A stretch of DNA of 6,250 bases from JAVBMO01 sp031552355 (GTDB taxonomy: Bacteria; Bacteroidota; Bacteroidia; Bacteroidales; P3), in assembly GCA_031552355.1 (NCBI GenBank), contig JAVBMO010000172.1, forward strand, positions 1-6,250, in the 5' to 3' direction. The notes under the pieces are model-generated. The model searched no databases. It had not been told where the DNA came from and saw nothing but the letters and a program-made list of their open reading frames with translations. Made by a program: the position numbers and the translations under genes. Positions 5,962-6,250 of the stretch are shown piece after piece. Every line of letters begins with the position of its first letter. Position 1 is the first letter of the stretch.

Positions 5962-6250
5962 TTAATTGCCTCCGTTTCTCGAATTTACTACCAAAAATCC
6001 TACCAAATGGTCATAGAGGTCGCCGGGGCGTTTGTAATAAATATAAATAGAATATTCATTTTCGGTTTCCATGTGGTTGCCTTCAATAACAGAGGTGTTG
6101 CTTTCGATCCCATTCACAGGTTTAAAAAGGACATGGTAATTGTAATAACCTTGTTTTAGGTATTTTTGAAAAAAATAAGCGCCTTTCCTTGCATCATATT
6201 GCATTTTGGAACTTTCGTCCAAATCCCAATTTGTAAGTTGGCCTACGATA
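5962..6250 (-). CDS. Type IX secretion system plug protein, C-terminal part (5' partial)
   Basis: On the minus strand the frame is open from the right edge to a TAA at 5964-5962, giving 95 visible residues. Recognisable family features, in order: GQLTNWD near the edge, SKMQYD, KGAYFF, the YLKQGYYNYHVLF block, IEGNHMETENEYSIYIYYKRPGD, and the ending YDHLVGFLVVNS. This pattern is what I know from the C-terminal domain of DUF5103 / T9SS plug proteins, which associate with the SprA outer-membrane translocon and close it when no substrate is being exported. A TTG at 6222 could be taken as a start, but the frame continues upstream with family-like sequence, so the gene begins outside the window. 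The identification is from motif memory and not from an alignment. Its presence implies the organism has a type IX secretion system, with the other components elsewhere. Confidence 0.8.
   Translation of the reverse strand, partial: IVGQLTNWDLDESSKMQYDARKGAYFFQKYLKQGYYNYHVLFKPVNGIESNTSVIEGNHMETENEYSIYIYYKRPGDLYDHLVGFLVVNSRNGGN

Noticed and set aside
1..6250. A novel defence, CRISPR or mobile system
   Set aside because: All five protein genes belong to known families with housekeeping or envelope roles. I found no spaced direct-repeat array, transposase, integrase, nuclease or toxin-antitoxin pair on either strand.

Overview
The window looks like a chromosomal segment of a Bacteroidota (Bacteroidetes) bacterium, probably one outside the gut Bacteroides that lack type IX secretion. 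Three things support this. The right-edge gene on the minus strand matches the C-terminus of the type IX secretion system plug protein (DUF5103 family), which is confined to this phylum. A TAnnTTTG-type promoter element (TATCTTTG at 4512-4519) precedes the fourth gene. Starts lack clear Shine-Dalgarno sequences and have A/T-rich leaders. Base composition is moderately AT-rich throughout, and I see no abrupt change suggesting a recently acquired island.

Layout, left to right: (1) positions 1-828 (+), the 3' part of a tandem-domain universal stress protein gene whose start lies before the window. (2) 829-1037, an AT-rich intergenic region with a weak hairpin. (3) 1038-2363 (+), an exported coiled-coil protein with a catalytically degenerate LytM/M23 domain, an EnvC-like activator of cell-wall amidases. 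(4) 2364-2508, an unusual intergenic stretch with AATT-every-7-bases arrays at both ends and an 11-bp inverted repeat between them. (5) 2509-4401 (+), an ABC-F ATPase of the Uup type. (6) 4402-4545, a spacer with a Bacteroidota promoter. (7) 4546-5844 (+), a MATE-family transporter of the DinF subgroup. (8) 5845-5961, a convergent spacer with a hairpin that may be a terminator. (9) 5962-6250 (-), the end of the type IX secretion plug gene.

The genes appear to be ordinary housekeeping or envelope functions, not one system: stress response (Usp), septal peptidoglycan cleavage control (EnvC-like), ribosome/DNA-associated ABC-F ATPase (Uup), cation-coupled export (MATE) and protein secretion (T9SS plug). 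The four plus-strand genes are separated by 140-210 bp gaps, so tight operonic coupling is not evident, and the MATE gene has its own promoter candidate. I found no CRISPR array, tRNA, rRNA, insertion sequence or defence cassette. The most noteworthy non-coding signal is the heptad-periodic AATT repeat pair between the EnvC-like and Uup genes.
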